Assembly: GCA_029861865.1 (NCBI GenBank)
Contig: JAOTYL010000005.1
Span: 62,001-126,000 of the forward strand
Origin: Myxococcales bacterium
GTDB taxonomy: Bacteria > Myxococcota_A > Polyangia > Polyangiales > Houyiibacteriaceae
Direction: 5' to 3'
DNA length: 64,000 bases
Shown: in pieces, positions 53,451 through 61,858 of the stretch
Layout: every line of letters starts with the position of its first letter
Position numbering within the stretch: position 1 is the first letter of the stretch
Position numbers and translations under genes: made by a program
The notes under the pieces: generated by a model
Database searches by the model: none
What the model was told of the DNA's origin: nothing
Seen by the model: only the letters and a program-made list of their open reading frames with translations

Positions 53451-53707
53451 GAAACCTCGCCGCTCGGTGCGGCCTTCTTGTGCTCTTTGACGACGTCGCG
53501 CACACGGTCGCTCACCTGCGCGCCAACTCCGACCCAATAGTCGAGACGCGGGTAGTCAACCTTGGCCTCCGCGATCGGACGGCTGGGGTCGTAAGTGCCG
53601 ATCTGCTCGATGAACCGCCCGTCTCGAGAGCTCTCTTTATCGGTAACCACGATGTGATAATAGGGACGCTTCTTCGCGCCGGCACGTCTCAGTCGAACCT
53701 TGACCAT
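53447..53707 (-). CDS. rpsP: 30S ribosomal protein S16
   Basis: 86 residues: 'MVKVRLRRAGAKKRPYYHIVVTD', 'SSRDGRFIEQIGTYDPSR' and 'DYPRLDYWVGVGAQVSDRV' are diagnostic of S16. 'gaggag' precedes ATG 53707. It heads rpsP-khpA; rimM, trmD and rplS, usually the rest of this operon, lie at 18.7-21.0 kb on the same strand. Confidence 0.97.
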   Translation of the reverse strand: MVKVRLRRAGAKKRPYYHIVVTDKESSRDGRFIEQIGTYDPSRPIAEAKVDYPRLDYWVGVGAQVSDRVRDVVKEHKKAAPSGEVS

Positions 53708-53837
53708 GGACTCCTCGTAAAAAGGCGGGAAGCCCCGCCAAAAGCGACCGGAAGCTAGTCAGCGTATGCCCCTGCGTCAAGCCGCGAGCGCCGCTCCTGT
53801 TTTTGCGGTTGGCCACACGGTTGCTAGAACCTCAAGA

Positions 53838-55355
53838 ATGCGATGCTTGCTCGTCGTTCTGGCACTCGGCTTGGCTGCCGGCTGCAGTCGCGGCCAATCG
53901 AGGGAAGCTCCGGATGGGAAACCTAGCCCCACGCTGCGCCTGGCCGTCGTGACGGACCTCAAAGGTTATCTCGAGCCTTGTGGCTGTACGAGCCGCCCGC
54001 TCGGCGGCATCGACCGGCTTGCCGCCCAGATCCGGGCCCTCCGCGGCAGCTCCGTGCCGCTGGTGGTGTTGATGGCCGGCGACCTGTTCTTCGATACCGA
54101 TGCCCTCGAGCCGACGCGGGTAGACCAGGCGAACCGGAACGCCAGCACGCTCCTCGAGATCCTCGATCGATTGGAGGTCGACGTAGCGCTACCCGGCCGG
54201 CGCGACCGAGCGCAGCCACGAGAACAGATCGCCCGCTTGCAGACCGCGTCGGAGTTTCCGTGGCTGGCCATGAAGAAGGGCGATACCGAAGTCGTGCGGA
54301 TCAAGGCTGGTGGGCTTCGCGTTGCTGTTGTGGGTGCGCGCCCGGGTGCTGAGCGAGACGTCGTGATGGCAGCGGTTGGCACTGCGCAGGCCAAGACCGA
54401 CTTGACGATTGCGCTGGTCTACGGCTCGCGGCGGGATGCCAATCGGATCGGAGCGATCGACGGTGTCGACTTCGTCGTGCACGGTGGGCTCGATCAAGAC
54501 GCGCCCGTCCCGCCCCACCGAGCGGGCGATGCGTGGGTCTTGCATGCCGGGCGGCAGGGCCAAGGGCTCACCGTCATCGACGTGTACCGCAAGACCGACG
54601 AAGCATTCACGGACCTGAGTGACTGGTCGCGAAAGGAACGAATTCGTCAGCTCGATGCACAGATCACGGACTTGTCGGGAAAAATATCGGAGTGGGAAAG
54701 ATCGGAGGTCGATCCGGCAGACCTGCGTGCGCAATCCGATCGGCTCGCAGAGCTCAAGACCCAGCGCGAAGCGCTAAACGGGCCTCCGCCGTCAACGCAG
54801 GGCAATGCCTTCGACGCGAAGTGGGTAGAGCTGCCAAAGGAAGCCCCGACGGACGAAGAGGTGACCAGGTTGATGAGGGAGCACGATAAGGCGGTCAATC
54901 AAGCCAATCGTGAAGCATTCGCTGACTTGGCTCCTCGCGCGCTCGGTCCCGACGACATCGCCTACGTCGGAAGCGCGGCCTGCGGCACATGCCATAACCC
55001 CGCCTACGTCTGGTGGCAGTCGCATCCGCACGGCCACGCGTACCTCACGCTGCAAACTCGCAACAAAGAGTTCAACCTCGACTGCGTTGGCTGTCACGTG
55101 ACTGGCTATGACCAGCCAGGTGGCTCCACCGTGACGCACAACTTGGATGGCGCGTTGGTCAATGTAGGCTGCGAGAGCTGCCACGGCCCCGGCGCCGCGC
55201 ATACTGAGAATCCCGAGATCGGCATGGTTGCGGACGCGCCCGAGTCGACCTGCCTGCCCTGTCACAACGAAGAGCACAGCGATCAGTTCGACTATGACAC
55301 GTACAGGAAGACGCTGATCGTACCTGGCCACGGGCTTCCACCCGCCCAACCATGA
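53838..55355 (+). CDS. Lipoprotein with 5'-nucleotidase-like domain and C-terminal tetraheme cytochrome c domain
   Basis: 505 residues from ATG 53838 (MRCLLVVLALGLAAGC, lipobox Cys at residue 16); the ORF track begins 24 codons earlier. The first part resembles UshA/5'-nucleotidase metallophosphoesterases: 'VVTDLKGYLEPCGCTSRPLGG' and 'LMAGDLFFD'. The usual N-H-E metal motif is replaced by 'PGRRDRA', so hydrolysis is doubtful. A coiled-coil segment follows (about 265-340), then a cytochrome c554-like domain with four CxxCH heme sites: CGTCH, CVGCH, CESCH and CLPCH. Likely an extracytoplasmic electron-transfer lipoprotein. Confidence 0.8.
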   Translation: MRCLLVVLALGLAAGCSRGQSREAPDGKPSPTLRLAVVTDLKGYLEPCGCTSRPLGGIDRLAAQIRALRGSSVPLVVLMAGDLFFDTDALEPTRVDQANRNASTLLEILDRLEVDVALPGRRDRAQPREQIARLQTASEFPWLAMKKGDTEVVRIKAGGLRVAVVGARPGAERDVVMAAVGTAQAKTDLTIALVYGSRRDANRIGAIDGVDFVVHGGLDQDAPVPPHRAGDAWVLHAGRQGQGLTVIDVYRKTDEAFTDLSDWSRKERIRQLDAQITDLSGKISEWERSEVDPADLRAQSDRLAELKTQREALNGPPPSTQGNAFDAKWVELPKEAPTDEEVTRLMREHDKAVNQANREAFADLAPRALGPDDIAYVGSAACGTCHNPAYVWWQSHPHGHAYLTLQTRNKEFNLDCVGCHVTGYDQPGGSTVTHNLDGALVNVGCESCHGPGAAHTENPEIGMVADAPESTCLPCHNEEHSDQFDYDTYRKTLIVPGHGLPPAQP

Positions 55356-55368
55356 GCGGCAGCTGGAG

Positions 55369-56133
55369 CTAGCGAAAACGCTGCTCGGGTCCTGAGGGCG
55401 CGTAGACCTGGTATGCGAAAAGCGGGCGGGTGCCGTCTGGGATGAAGCCGTGGACGGTTTGTGGCGGCACGTGAACGAATGTGCCCGGGCGGATCGCGCG
55501 CGTCTGGTCGCCGACCCGCATCGTGCCCGAGCCGTCTTGAATCCAAAGCACTTCGGCCGAGCTTTCGTGAATGTGTTCTGGCACCCCAAGCGTCGGATCG
55601 GCGGTGAGCGTTCCAAGGCTTGCAACGGACGGTCCGTTCCGAACGCCGTCGAGATAGATCATCACCGAAAGGCGCCCCCCGGCATGGGCGAAAGGTCCGC
55701 TTCGCTCGGGATCGGAAAGGATCGCCTGTTGGGATCGCGCCGGGCACGACGGATCCTTCGGTGCGGCTCCCCAGTCGACCTGATCGTTCGGAGCCTCTTT
55801 CGAGAGCGCTGCCACCGCGAAGATCACGGTAACACCATCGGACATCCCTTGGAGCAGCGTTGGAGCGTGAAAGCGGGCCGCCCTCCCCGTTTCGAGCCGC
55901 GTGAGGCCCATGCGCGCGGTGCCCTTCTCGACGAATACCAAGACCTCCTGGCAGGGGCTCGCCTCGAACCGGAAGGTCTGCGAAGGGCCGAGGTGCACCT
56001 TTGCCATGCTGACCCCGAACTCGCTCCCGAGAACCTGGAAGCGGGACATGGCTTCGTGCAGTGTCTCTGGCTGCCCACCCCGTGTGCAGGCGATCAGCGC
56101 CATGGTGGCGAGCCCGAGTAGGAGCGGCTTCAT
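55369..56133 (-). CDS. Cupin-domain lipoprotein
   Basis: 254 residues from ATG 56133, overlapping the B12-binding gene's stop. Signal '[13 protein letters not shown]' with lipobox Cys near residue 16. The C-terminal cupin has '[22 protein letters not shown]' (H-x-H...E) and '[20 protein letters not shown]', so a metal site of the H-H-E-H type is likely. An earlier stretch '[17 protein letters not shown]' looks like a second, degenerate cupin, i.e. a bicupin. Ligand unknown; periplasmic or outer-membrane anchored. Confidence 0.72.
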   Translation of the reverse strand: MKPLLLGLATMALIACTRGGQPETLHEAMSRFQVLGSEFGVSMAKVHLGPSQTFRFEASPCQEVLVFVEKGTARMGLTRLETGRAARFHAPTLLQGMSDGVTVIFAVAALSKEAPNDQVDWGAAPKDPSCPARSQQAILSDPERSGPFAHAGGRLSVMIYLDGVRNGPSVASLGTLTADPTLGVPEHIHESSAEVLWIQDGSGTMRVGDQTRAIRPGTFVHVPPQTVHGFIPDGTRPLFAYQVYAPSGPEQRFR

Positions 56134-56543
56134 GCCCCGAGAGACCTGGGGGTCACGTTCGCACGCACCCATTCGATGATCTCTTCGAGTGGCGCGCCGG
56201 GGGTGAAGATGGCTCCCACCCCTCGCGCTCGTAGCGCGTCGGCGTCTTCCTCGGGCACGATCCCCCCGCCAAACAAGATGATGTCGTCACCACCCCGTTC
56301 CGCGAGCGCGTCGAGAACCGCCGGAAAGAGGGTATTGTGGGCGCCGGACATGATCGAGAGGCCGACGGCATCGACGTCTTCTTGCACCGCGGCAACCGCG
56401 ATCATCTCGGGCGTCTGATGAAGCCCCGTGTAGACGACCTCGAAGCCCGCATCACGGAGCGCTCGGGCCACGACTTTCGCTCCGCGATCGTGCCCATCGA
56501 GCCCGGGCTTGGCGACGAGGATACGGATCTTGGGGGCGGCCAC
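56130..56543 (-). CDS. Cobalamin-binding subunit of methylmalonyl-CoA mutase type
   Basis: 137 residues, a complete small B12-binding domain: '[22 protein letters not shown]' contains the base-off/His-on motif D-x-H-x-x-G, followed by '[16 protein letters not shown]' and '[25 protein letters not shown]'. It matches the stand-alone C-terminal subunit of acyl-CoA mutases. No catalytic large subunit or MeaB GTPase is in the window, so the partner must be elsewhere. Overlaps the cupin lipoprotein start by 4 bases. Confidence 0.88.
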   Translation of the reverse strand: MAAPKIRILVAKPGLDGHDRGAKVVARALRDAGFEVVYTGLHQTPEMIAVAAVQEDVDAVGLSIMSGAHNTLFPAVLDALAERGGDDIILFGGGIVPEEDADALRARGVGAIFTPGAPLEEIIEWVRANVTPRSLGA

Positions 56544-56564
56544 GGCAAGAGGTGTAGTGCAGCC

Positions 56565-56594
56565 ACAGTGTCAGTGCCAGTGGCAGCGACAGCG
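56565..56594. repeat. Short degenerate hexamer repeat upstream of kinase gene
   Basis: 'agtgtcagtgccagtggcag' and adjoining bases repeat the gtcagtgccagtg theme seen, in opposite orientation, in the E2 linker at 46.5 kb. It lies in the intergenic space between the B12-binding and kinase genes. Confidence 0.5.
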
Positions 56595-56603
56595 CCATTC
56601 TGA

Positions 56604-57575
56604 ATGTACAGCGTCAATCGGGTTGCGGGTTCTTGGGGTTTGTGGTTCCGATCTCTCGTGCTTTGGCCGTTGTCCTCCGTTCGCAGTGTGCATGCCGAGG
56701 TGCCCGATGTTCGTCCTCAGGTCGAGGCGTGGTGCGAAGCCGAGGGGATCGCGCGGCCGTCCGACGTCATGGTGGCGGACTTCTACGTACCGATGGCCCG
56801 ATGGATCGCCGAGCACGTCGTCGACCGGACGGTGGTCGTCGGGCTGAGCGGCGCGCAAGGGACCGGCAAGTCCGCACTCGCTCGGCTCACGAAAGTGCTC
56901 CTCGAGCAGATCTTTGGGCTTCGTGTCGCGATCCTGTCGCTCGACGACCTCTATCTCAGCAAGGCCGCACGCCAGCACCGCGCCGAAACCTTCCATCCCC
57001 TGCTCCTGACGCGCGGTGTTCCCGGTACGCACGATGTCGAGCTCGGTCTTCAGGTCCTAAGAAGCCTTCGGGCGGGCGAAACCATCGCCTTACCACGTTT
57101 CGATAAGGCCACGGACGAGCCCTACCCCAAGTTCAAATGGCCGATCTGGAACGGTCCGTGTGACGTCGTTCTGTTCGAGGGTTGGTGCGTGGGCGCGCGA
57201 CCCCAGCGCGGCGATGAGCTAGAAGCGCCGGTCAACGGTCTCGAACGGCTCGAGGATTCAAACGGCAATTGGCGGTGGTACGTGAACCGGCAGCTTGCAG
57301 GCGCCTACCAGACACTCTTCGCCGAGCTCGACTTGCTGATCTTGTTGAGGCCGCGCGACTTTGACCGCGTGTATGCATGGCGTGAAGAGCAGGAAGCTCG
57401 GCTTCGAGCTGCGGGAGGCCCCGAGGTGATGACGCCCACCGCTGTGCGGCGCTTCGTCATGCACTTTGAGCGGCTGACACGCTTCATCTGGGAGGAGATG
57501 CCCGGCAGGGCAGACGCGGTCATCCACCTCGGAGACCACCACTTGCCGGTCGAGGTCGATCTCGGTGATGCGTAG
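56604..57575 (+). CDS. P-loop kinase, D-glycerate 3-kinase (GLYK)-like
   Basis: 323 residues with Walker A 'GLSGAQGTGKSALARLTKVL', 'ILSLDDLYLSKAAR', 'TRGVPGTHDVELGLQVLRSL', 'LPRFDKATDEPYPK' and 'LFEGWCVGARPQ'. These are the marks of the plant/fungal/cyanobacterial glycerate-kinase group related to phosphoribulokinase and pantothenate kinase. It probably phosphorylates D-glycerate to 3-phosphoglycerate. The start is uncertain: the first 30 residues are atypical and a later start near 'VRSVHAEVPDVRPQV' is possible. It ends flush against the convergent transglutaminase-like gene. Confidence 0.75.
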   Translation: MYSVNRVAGSWGLWFRSLVLWPLSSVRSVHAEVPDVRPQVEAWCEAEGIARPSDVMVADFYVPMARWIAEHVVDRTVVVGLSGAQGTGKSALARLTKVLLEQIFGLRVAILSLDDLYLSKAARQHRAETFHPLLLTRGVPGTHDVELGLQVLRSLRAGETIALPRFDKATDEPYPKFKWPIWNGPCDVVLFEGWCVGARPQRGDELEAPVNGLERLEDSNGNWRWYVNRQLAGAYQTLFAELDLLILLRPRDFDRVYAWREEQEARLRAAGGPEVMTPTAVRRFVMHFERLTRFIWEEMPGRADAVIHLGDHHLPVEVDLGDA

Positions 57576-58238
57576 CTAGTGGCCCTCAGTCTCGAGCTCG
57601 ACGTCTCGATCGAAGTCCGCGCCCGTGGAATCGTATGTGGCTCGCCGATACCTCGCGGTGTAGGTCGCAAGCATCGCCTCGAGTGGGACGTCGTCGAACT
57701 CGCCTCGGAATTTCAAGTACTCCATGTGTTTTCGACCTTCGAGATCGCACGGGTGGTAGATCGAATCCGTGAGGCCGTCGAACTCGAGTGGCTTGATGCG
57801 AAAGCGGTCGCAGAGCTCGATGTTGAACGCAGGAGTCGCCTTGACCCAGGCTCCGTCGAGTTGGATCGCTGAGTAGCCGTGCCAATAAAAGACGTCGGTC
57901 CCCATCCGCTCGCGGAGCCGTTTCGTCGACAAGTGGTTCTTCACGTCGGCAAACCCGACCTTGGCAGGGATCCCGAGCGCGCGACAGCACGCTGCCAACA
58001 GCACCGCCTTTGGGACGCACCACGCACGACCGAGCTCTAGGGTTCGGCTCGCGGATAGACCCCGTTGGGTCAAGTCGAGGTTGTACGGGTCGTACCGGAT
58101 CCCGTCTCGTACGGCGTAGTAGAGCTTGATGGCGCGGTCTCGGTCGCTGTCGGCGCCCTTGGCGCTCTTCGCAGCGAATGTTTGGACGCGGGGGTGCTCC
58201 GAGTCGACGAAGGCGGTGGAGCTCCTGGAATCGATCAT
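57576..58238 (-). CDS. Transglutaminase-like cysteine protease-fold protein
   Basis: 220 residues. Transglutaminase-like core: 'AIKLYYAVRDGIRYDPYNLD', catalytic Cys in 'LELGRAWCVPKAVLLAACCRALGIPAKVGFADV', and His in 'FYWHGYSAIQLDGAWVKATPAFN'. The third triad position is an Asp in most relatives but lies in 'VKATPAFN' here, so catalysis is either altered or uses another residue. No signal peptide, so cytoplasmic. Divergent from the Cys-rich lipoprotein gene by 33 bases. Confidence 0.8.
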   Translation of the reverse strand: MIDSRSSTAFVDSEHPRVQTFAAKSAKGADSDRDRAIKLYYAVRDGIRYDPYNLDLTQRGLSASRTLELGRAWCVPKAVLLAACCRALGIPAKVGFADVKNHLSTKRLRERMGTDVFYWHGYSAIQLDGAWVKATPAFNIELCDRFRIKPLEFDGLTDSIYHPCDLEGRKHMEYLKFRGEFDDVPLEAMLATYTARYRRATYDSTGADFDRDVELETEGH

Positions 58239-58271
58239 TTCGTCACGCGCATTCTGGGCTATTCTCCCGCG

Positions 58272-59495
58272 ATGGTCACGCGTCTTTGGAGGCTCGTTCT
58301 CGCTTTTCTGGTTGGGATCTTCGTGCTCGCCAGCTGTGCCGACAGCGCTGGAAACAACGCAGGTTCCGGTGGAAGCGCAGGGATGGCGGGCATGGGGGGG
58401 ACGCCCGACGCAGGGGTGAGCTGCGTCGAGTCCGGCTGTCGGGACGACAACGAATGCATGACGGACGGGATGTGCGAGCCCCTGTCGGGTGAGTGCGTCG
58501 GGGCGGCTGCAGCGCCTGAGAACACCCCCTGCGGTCCAAACGGGAGCTTCGTCTGCGATGGGCAGGGTTTCTGCAGAGGTTGCAACGCCGACGAGCAGTG
58601 CAACGATTTCTTTCCCGGAGAGTGCCTCGAGGCGCCACGCTGTATCGACAACGCCTGTCAGCCTCCGGACCCTCTCCTCGACGGCACTCCATGTAGCACC
58701 GGCGTATGCCGATCAGGCGTTTGCTCGAGCCCGTGGGCTCCGATCCGGAAAGCCATTCCGATGGCGTGCGGCAGCTCGCTTTCTTCGAAACTGTTCGACT
58801 CGTCGACGGATCTGACCGTTGACCCGACCGACATCATGCCGGCCGAGCAATTCAGCGCGACCCTCGACTCCTCGCTCATGATCCCCCAGGCCCTTCTGCA
58901 AAGCGCGGTGATCGCGAGCTTCCCAACCCCGTTGCCCAGCATCGAGGTGACCGCTGCGCGCGCGGAGATCGCCGCCACGCGCGTGGCCTCGGGCAGGCTC
59001 AAGAATACGACCTTGTTCCCGCTCCCGCAGACAGTACAGATTCCGCAGGCCCCAAACGTCGGCGATTCGGGTGGTCAGATTTGCGAAACCAGCGACGACT
59101 GTCCGCTATCGGCGTTCGGGCAGGCATGTAGCCCGGCCGGTCAGTGCGAGTGTGCATGCCGGGCTGGATGCGTGCCGGTGATCTGCCCCGACGTCGTTAC
59201 GGGCGAACTGGTCTTGGGCTTCGAGACGATCCAGGGGGCGATCTATGCGGCCTTCCAGTCAGGTCAAGTCTGCTTCGATATGGCGGGCGACGCCTCCGAC
59301 CCTGATATCGGGTTGCCGATCAGGACCGGCATCCGATTCGCCGTCGACCCGGACGTCCTCGCGATCGAGTGCGAGGGCGGCACCGTCAACGACAACGGCA
59401 CCCCTGATCTGCCAGAAGACGATTTCGTCGACCCCAATCTGCCTGCAGATCAGATCTGCTTTCCGATCGGGTTTCCCGAGCCGCCGTCGGAGTAA
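58272..59495 (+). CDS. Cys-rich lipoprotein
   Basis: 407 residues from ATG 58272. Signal 'LWRLVLAFLVGIFVLASC', lipobox Cys near 22, then the spacer 'NNAGSGGSAGMAGMGG' typical of myxobacterial surface lipoproteins. Next comes a run of short disulfide-like modules ('CRDDNECMTDGMCEPLSGEC', 'CRGCNADEQC', 'CSTGVCRSGVC') resembling adventurous-gliding/Dickkopf-like Cys repeats. A beta-rich part follows with another Cys module ('CETSDDCPLSAFGQAC'). Surface anchoring or adhesion is likely; exact role unknown. Confidence 0.72.
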   Translation: MVTRLWRLVLAFLVGIFVLASCADSAGNNAGSGGSAGMAGMGGTPDAGVSCVESGCRDDNECMTDGMCEPLSGECVGAAAAPENTPCGPNGSFVCDGQGFCRGCNADEQCNDFFPGECLEAPRCIDNACQPPDPLLDGTPCSTGVCRSGVCSSPWAPIRKAIPMACGSSLSSKLFDSSTDLTVDPTDIMPAEQFSATLDSSLMIPQALLQSAVIASFPTPLPSIEVTAARAEIAATRVASGRLKNTTLFPLPQTVQIPQAPNVGDSGGQICETSDDCPLSAFGQACSPAGQCECACRAGCVPVICPDVVTGELVLGFETIQGAIYAAFQSGQVCFDMAGDASDPDIGLPIRTGIRFAVDPDVLAIECEGGTVNDNGTPDLPEDDFVDPNLPADQICFPIGFPEPPSE

Positions 59496-59501
59496 CGCCG
59501 C

Positions 59502-60572
59502 CTAGCTCGCAGTTGTGCCGCCGCAGCTCGAACCGGCGCCTGCCGTGCAGCCAAAGCAGTGGCGGTCGGTCACGATCGTACGGGCCTCGAGGGCCTCCAG
59601 GTCGAAGTCGCGGATATGGCGCGGTGCTCCGTCGGCGACCGGTACGTCGAGCATTTGATTGAAGTCGCAGTCGAAAAGGCGGCCGTCCCAGCCGACCGAG
59701 ATCGTGCTCCTACACATGACCCCGTGCGCCGCCTGCGGATTGAACGATTCGACGAGTTTTCGCATGTAACCCTCGAGATTGCCGGTCTTTAGTAGCCACT
59801 CGAGGTGGCGGCTGATCGGCATGTTAGTGATGGTGTAGAGGGCATCGAACGAGATGTCGTAGCGCTCCTTGAGCTCCCGCTTCCACTCGACCTCGAGGCA
59901 TGGCTGCGCTGGCGGGAGGACTGCACCCACGGGATTCGTAACCAGCACCAGACGAAGCCCCGACCGACCGACCCCGTAGCCTAGAGCGTTCAAACGACGT
60001 AGAGCTCGGATGCTCTTTTCGAAGACGCCGTCGCCTCGCTGGGTGTCGGTGCAGTTCGGTTGATAGTGCGGGAGGGAGCAGATTAGCTCGACCCCGTGCT
60101 CAGCGAAGAACTCTGGCAAGTCTCGATGGGCGCCGGTTTCTAGAATAGTGAGGTTGCACCGGTCCATGACGTGCCGGCCGAGGGAGGCGCATTGTTCGAC
60201 GAGCCATCGAAAGCTGGGGTTGAGCTCGGGGGCGCCACCTGTGATGTCGACCACCGGAATGGCGAAACGCCGAAGCGCAGCGACACATTGCTCGGCAGTC
60301 TCGCGCGACATCACTTCGGTGCGATCGGGGCCCGCGTCGACGTGGCAATGCCGGCACGTCTGGTTGCAGAGCTTGCCGACGTTGATCTGAAGGATCTCGA
60401 TCGACGCGGGCCGCAGCGGCCAAAGGCCTTCGGGGGTGAGTGCCTCGCGGAAAGTCCTGGTGATCGGCAGCCGGTTGAGCTCGGCAAGCTGATACTCCGA
60501 CGACGCGAGCGGCAGGTGACGCGACCTGAGGGAGCCGAGCCGAGTGGTCTTGAATGCAGCGCCGGATGACAT
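59502..60572 (-). CDS. arsS: Radical SAM protein ArsS (arsenosugar biosynthesis family)
   Basis: 356 residues. Radical SAM cluster 'KLCNQTCRHCHVDAGPDR' (C-x3-C-x2-C), 'DITGGAPELNPSFRWLV', 'CNLTILETGAHRDLPEF', and the family's Cys-rich C-terminus: 'MCRSTISVGWDGRLFDCDFNQML' and 'HCFGCTAGAGSSCGG'. This matches the ArsS family (TIGR04167-type), which adds a 5'-deoxyadenosyl group to methylated arsenic. The usual partner arsM is not visible here, so the actual substrate in this organism is open. Confidence 0.85.
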   Translation of the reverse strand: MSSGAAFKTTRLGSLRSRHLPLASSEYQLAELNRLPITRTFREALTPEGLWPLRPASIEILQINVGKLCNQTCRHCHVDAGPDRTEVMSRETAEQCVAALRRFAIPVVDITGGAPELNPSFRWLVEQCASLGRHVMDRCNLTILETGAHRDLPEFFAEHGVELICSLPHYQPNCTDTQRGDGVFEKSIRALRRLNALGYGVGRSGLRLVLVTNPVGAVLPPAQPCLEVEWKRELKERYDISFDALYTITNMPISRHLEWLLKTGNLEGYMRKLVESFNPQAAHGVMCRSTISVGWDGRLFDCDFNQMLDVPVADGAPRHIRDFDLEALEARTIVTDRHCFGCTAGAGSSCGGTTAS

Positions 60573-60637
60573 CGTCGGATCTTGGCTCCGTGACCCCCCT
60601 ATGCAAGCGCTGGGGCTCCGTTAGCCTGACTTGGACA

Positions 60638-61858
60638 CTACAAACGCGTGTAATCGTGATTCCGGGTCGCGAAGGCGAACGGGGAAATGCAGAGCGTGCT
60701 CCCAACGTCGGTTAGACGGCCGGCAAACCAAGCAGGTTCGATGCCCTCGTTCAGCAGATCGTAGAACGCGAGCACACTACCCCTCCGCTCGGTGCGTTCC
60801 AACGCGAGCCGGTGGCCTTCCGAGTCGAGCGCGATGAAGCCGTCGTCGTGCTCGATGCGATACGGGGCGATCAGGGCGAACGGTTCGGCAAGCGTGGGGT
60901 AGACCTGCACGGCGCGGCGGTAGGTTTCCATGAGTTGCGCGAAGCTTCGCCTCGCGATTTGGTGGAGCCGCTCCCAGCTTTCCGCGGGAACCTCTGGGCG
61001 AACTTCGTACTGCAGAACACGGATGCGCTGCGGCGCCGGACCGGGCTCGACTTCGGCCAACCCGACGTGTATCTGCCGCGGACACGGCCCAAGCGAAGCC
61101 GTGGCCTGGCTGGGTCGATCCTCCCGATAGATCGCGCCCGCCGTCAAGTCGACTAGGTATCGTCGTTCGACACTCGCCCGCGTGGTGCCGGCAAGCCACT
61201 CGCGTGCAACTTCGACCATCGTTCGGTCGTAGAGGAGCTCGAGCTCGGGCACGGATCCGGGTCGCGGGCCAAGCCACGCGCGGATGCGCTCCTCCGATGC
61301 CTCGGTTCGAGACTCGACCTTGAGGGCGTCCGCAAGCCTTGCAGCTCCCTCTAGAATTCGGGCAGCACGGCGGGGTTTGCCTGAAAGCACCTCTTGCCGA
61401 AGTCGTCCGATGAACCGTCCGAGGCCCGGGGGTGTTGGTTCCGGGGCCACCTCGATGACGCGCTCCAATGCGGCATCGACCGAGGGCGCATAACGGGCTT
61501 TGTCGATCCCGATCCTGGTCACTGCGATGAGGAGCTCGTCTAAGGCGTCCGCGAGCTCGCTTTGTTGGGGAGGCTCGAGCGACCGTCGACCGGTGACTGT
61601 CTCGACCCCCGGTAGAAGGGAGTCGTCGCGCTGTTCGAACCCGGCGACGAACTCGAGCGCAGCGATAACATGGCGACCATCGTTCTGTCCGTCGCTCGAC
61701 ACGCACTGGAGCTCGCCGTTGCGAAGGCTCAGGGTCACCATCTCGATCTGGGTGTCCACCTCGACGTCCATCGTCAGACGGCGCACCAATCCTTCCGGCG
61801 AGACCGCACCGTGCGCCCGAAGATGACGAATCGCGGCTTCACGCAGCCGAGTGGACAT
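60638..61858 (-). CDS. Uncharacterised protein (407 residues)
   Basis: From ATG 61858 (MSTRLREAAIRHLRAHGA), overlapping the HEAT-repeat gene by 20 bases; an ATG two codons earlier is also possible. Residues 1-45 look like a small winged-helix ('VSPEGLVRRLTMDVEVDTQIEMVTLSL'). The rest is a soluble, charged, mostly helical then beta protein with no recognised motif ('RYLVDLTAGAIYREDRPSQ', 'FIALDSEGHRLAL'). The residue pattern and cotranscription with a HEAT/TPR protein suggest the pair acts together, but the function is unknown. Confidence 0.65.
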   Translation of the reverse strand: MSTRLREAAIRHLRAHGAVSPEGLVRRLTMDVEVDTQIEMVTLSLRNGELQCVSSDGQNDGRHVIAALEFVAGFEQRDDSLLPGVETVTGRRSLEPPQQSELADALDELLIAVTRIGIDKARYAPSVDAALERVIEVAPEPTPPGLGRFIGRLRQEVLSGKPRRAARILEGAARLADALKVESRTEASEERIRAWLGPRPGSVPELELLYDRTMVEVAREWLAGTTRASVERRYLVDLTAGAIYREDRPSQATASLGPCPRQIHVGLAEVEPGPAPQRIRVLQYEVRPEVPAESWERLHQIARRSFAQLMETYRRAVQVYPTLAEPFALIAPYRIEHDDGFIALDSEGHRLALERTERRGSVLAFYDLLNEGIEPAWFAGRLTDVGSTLCISPFAFATRNHDYTRL

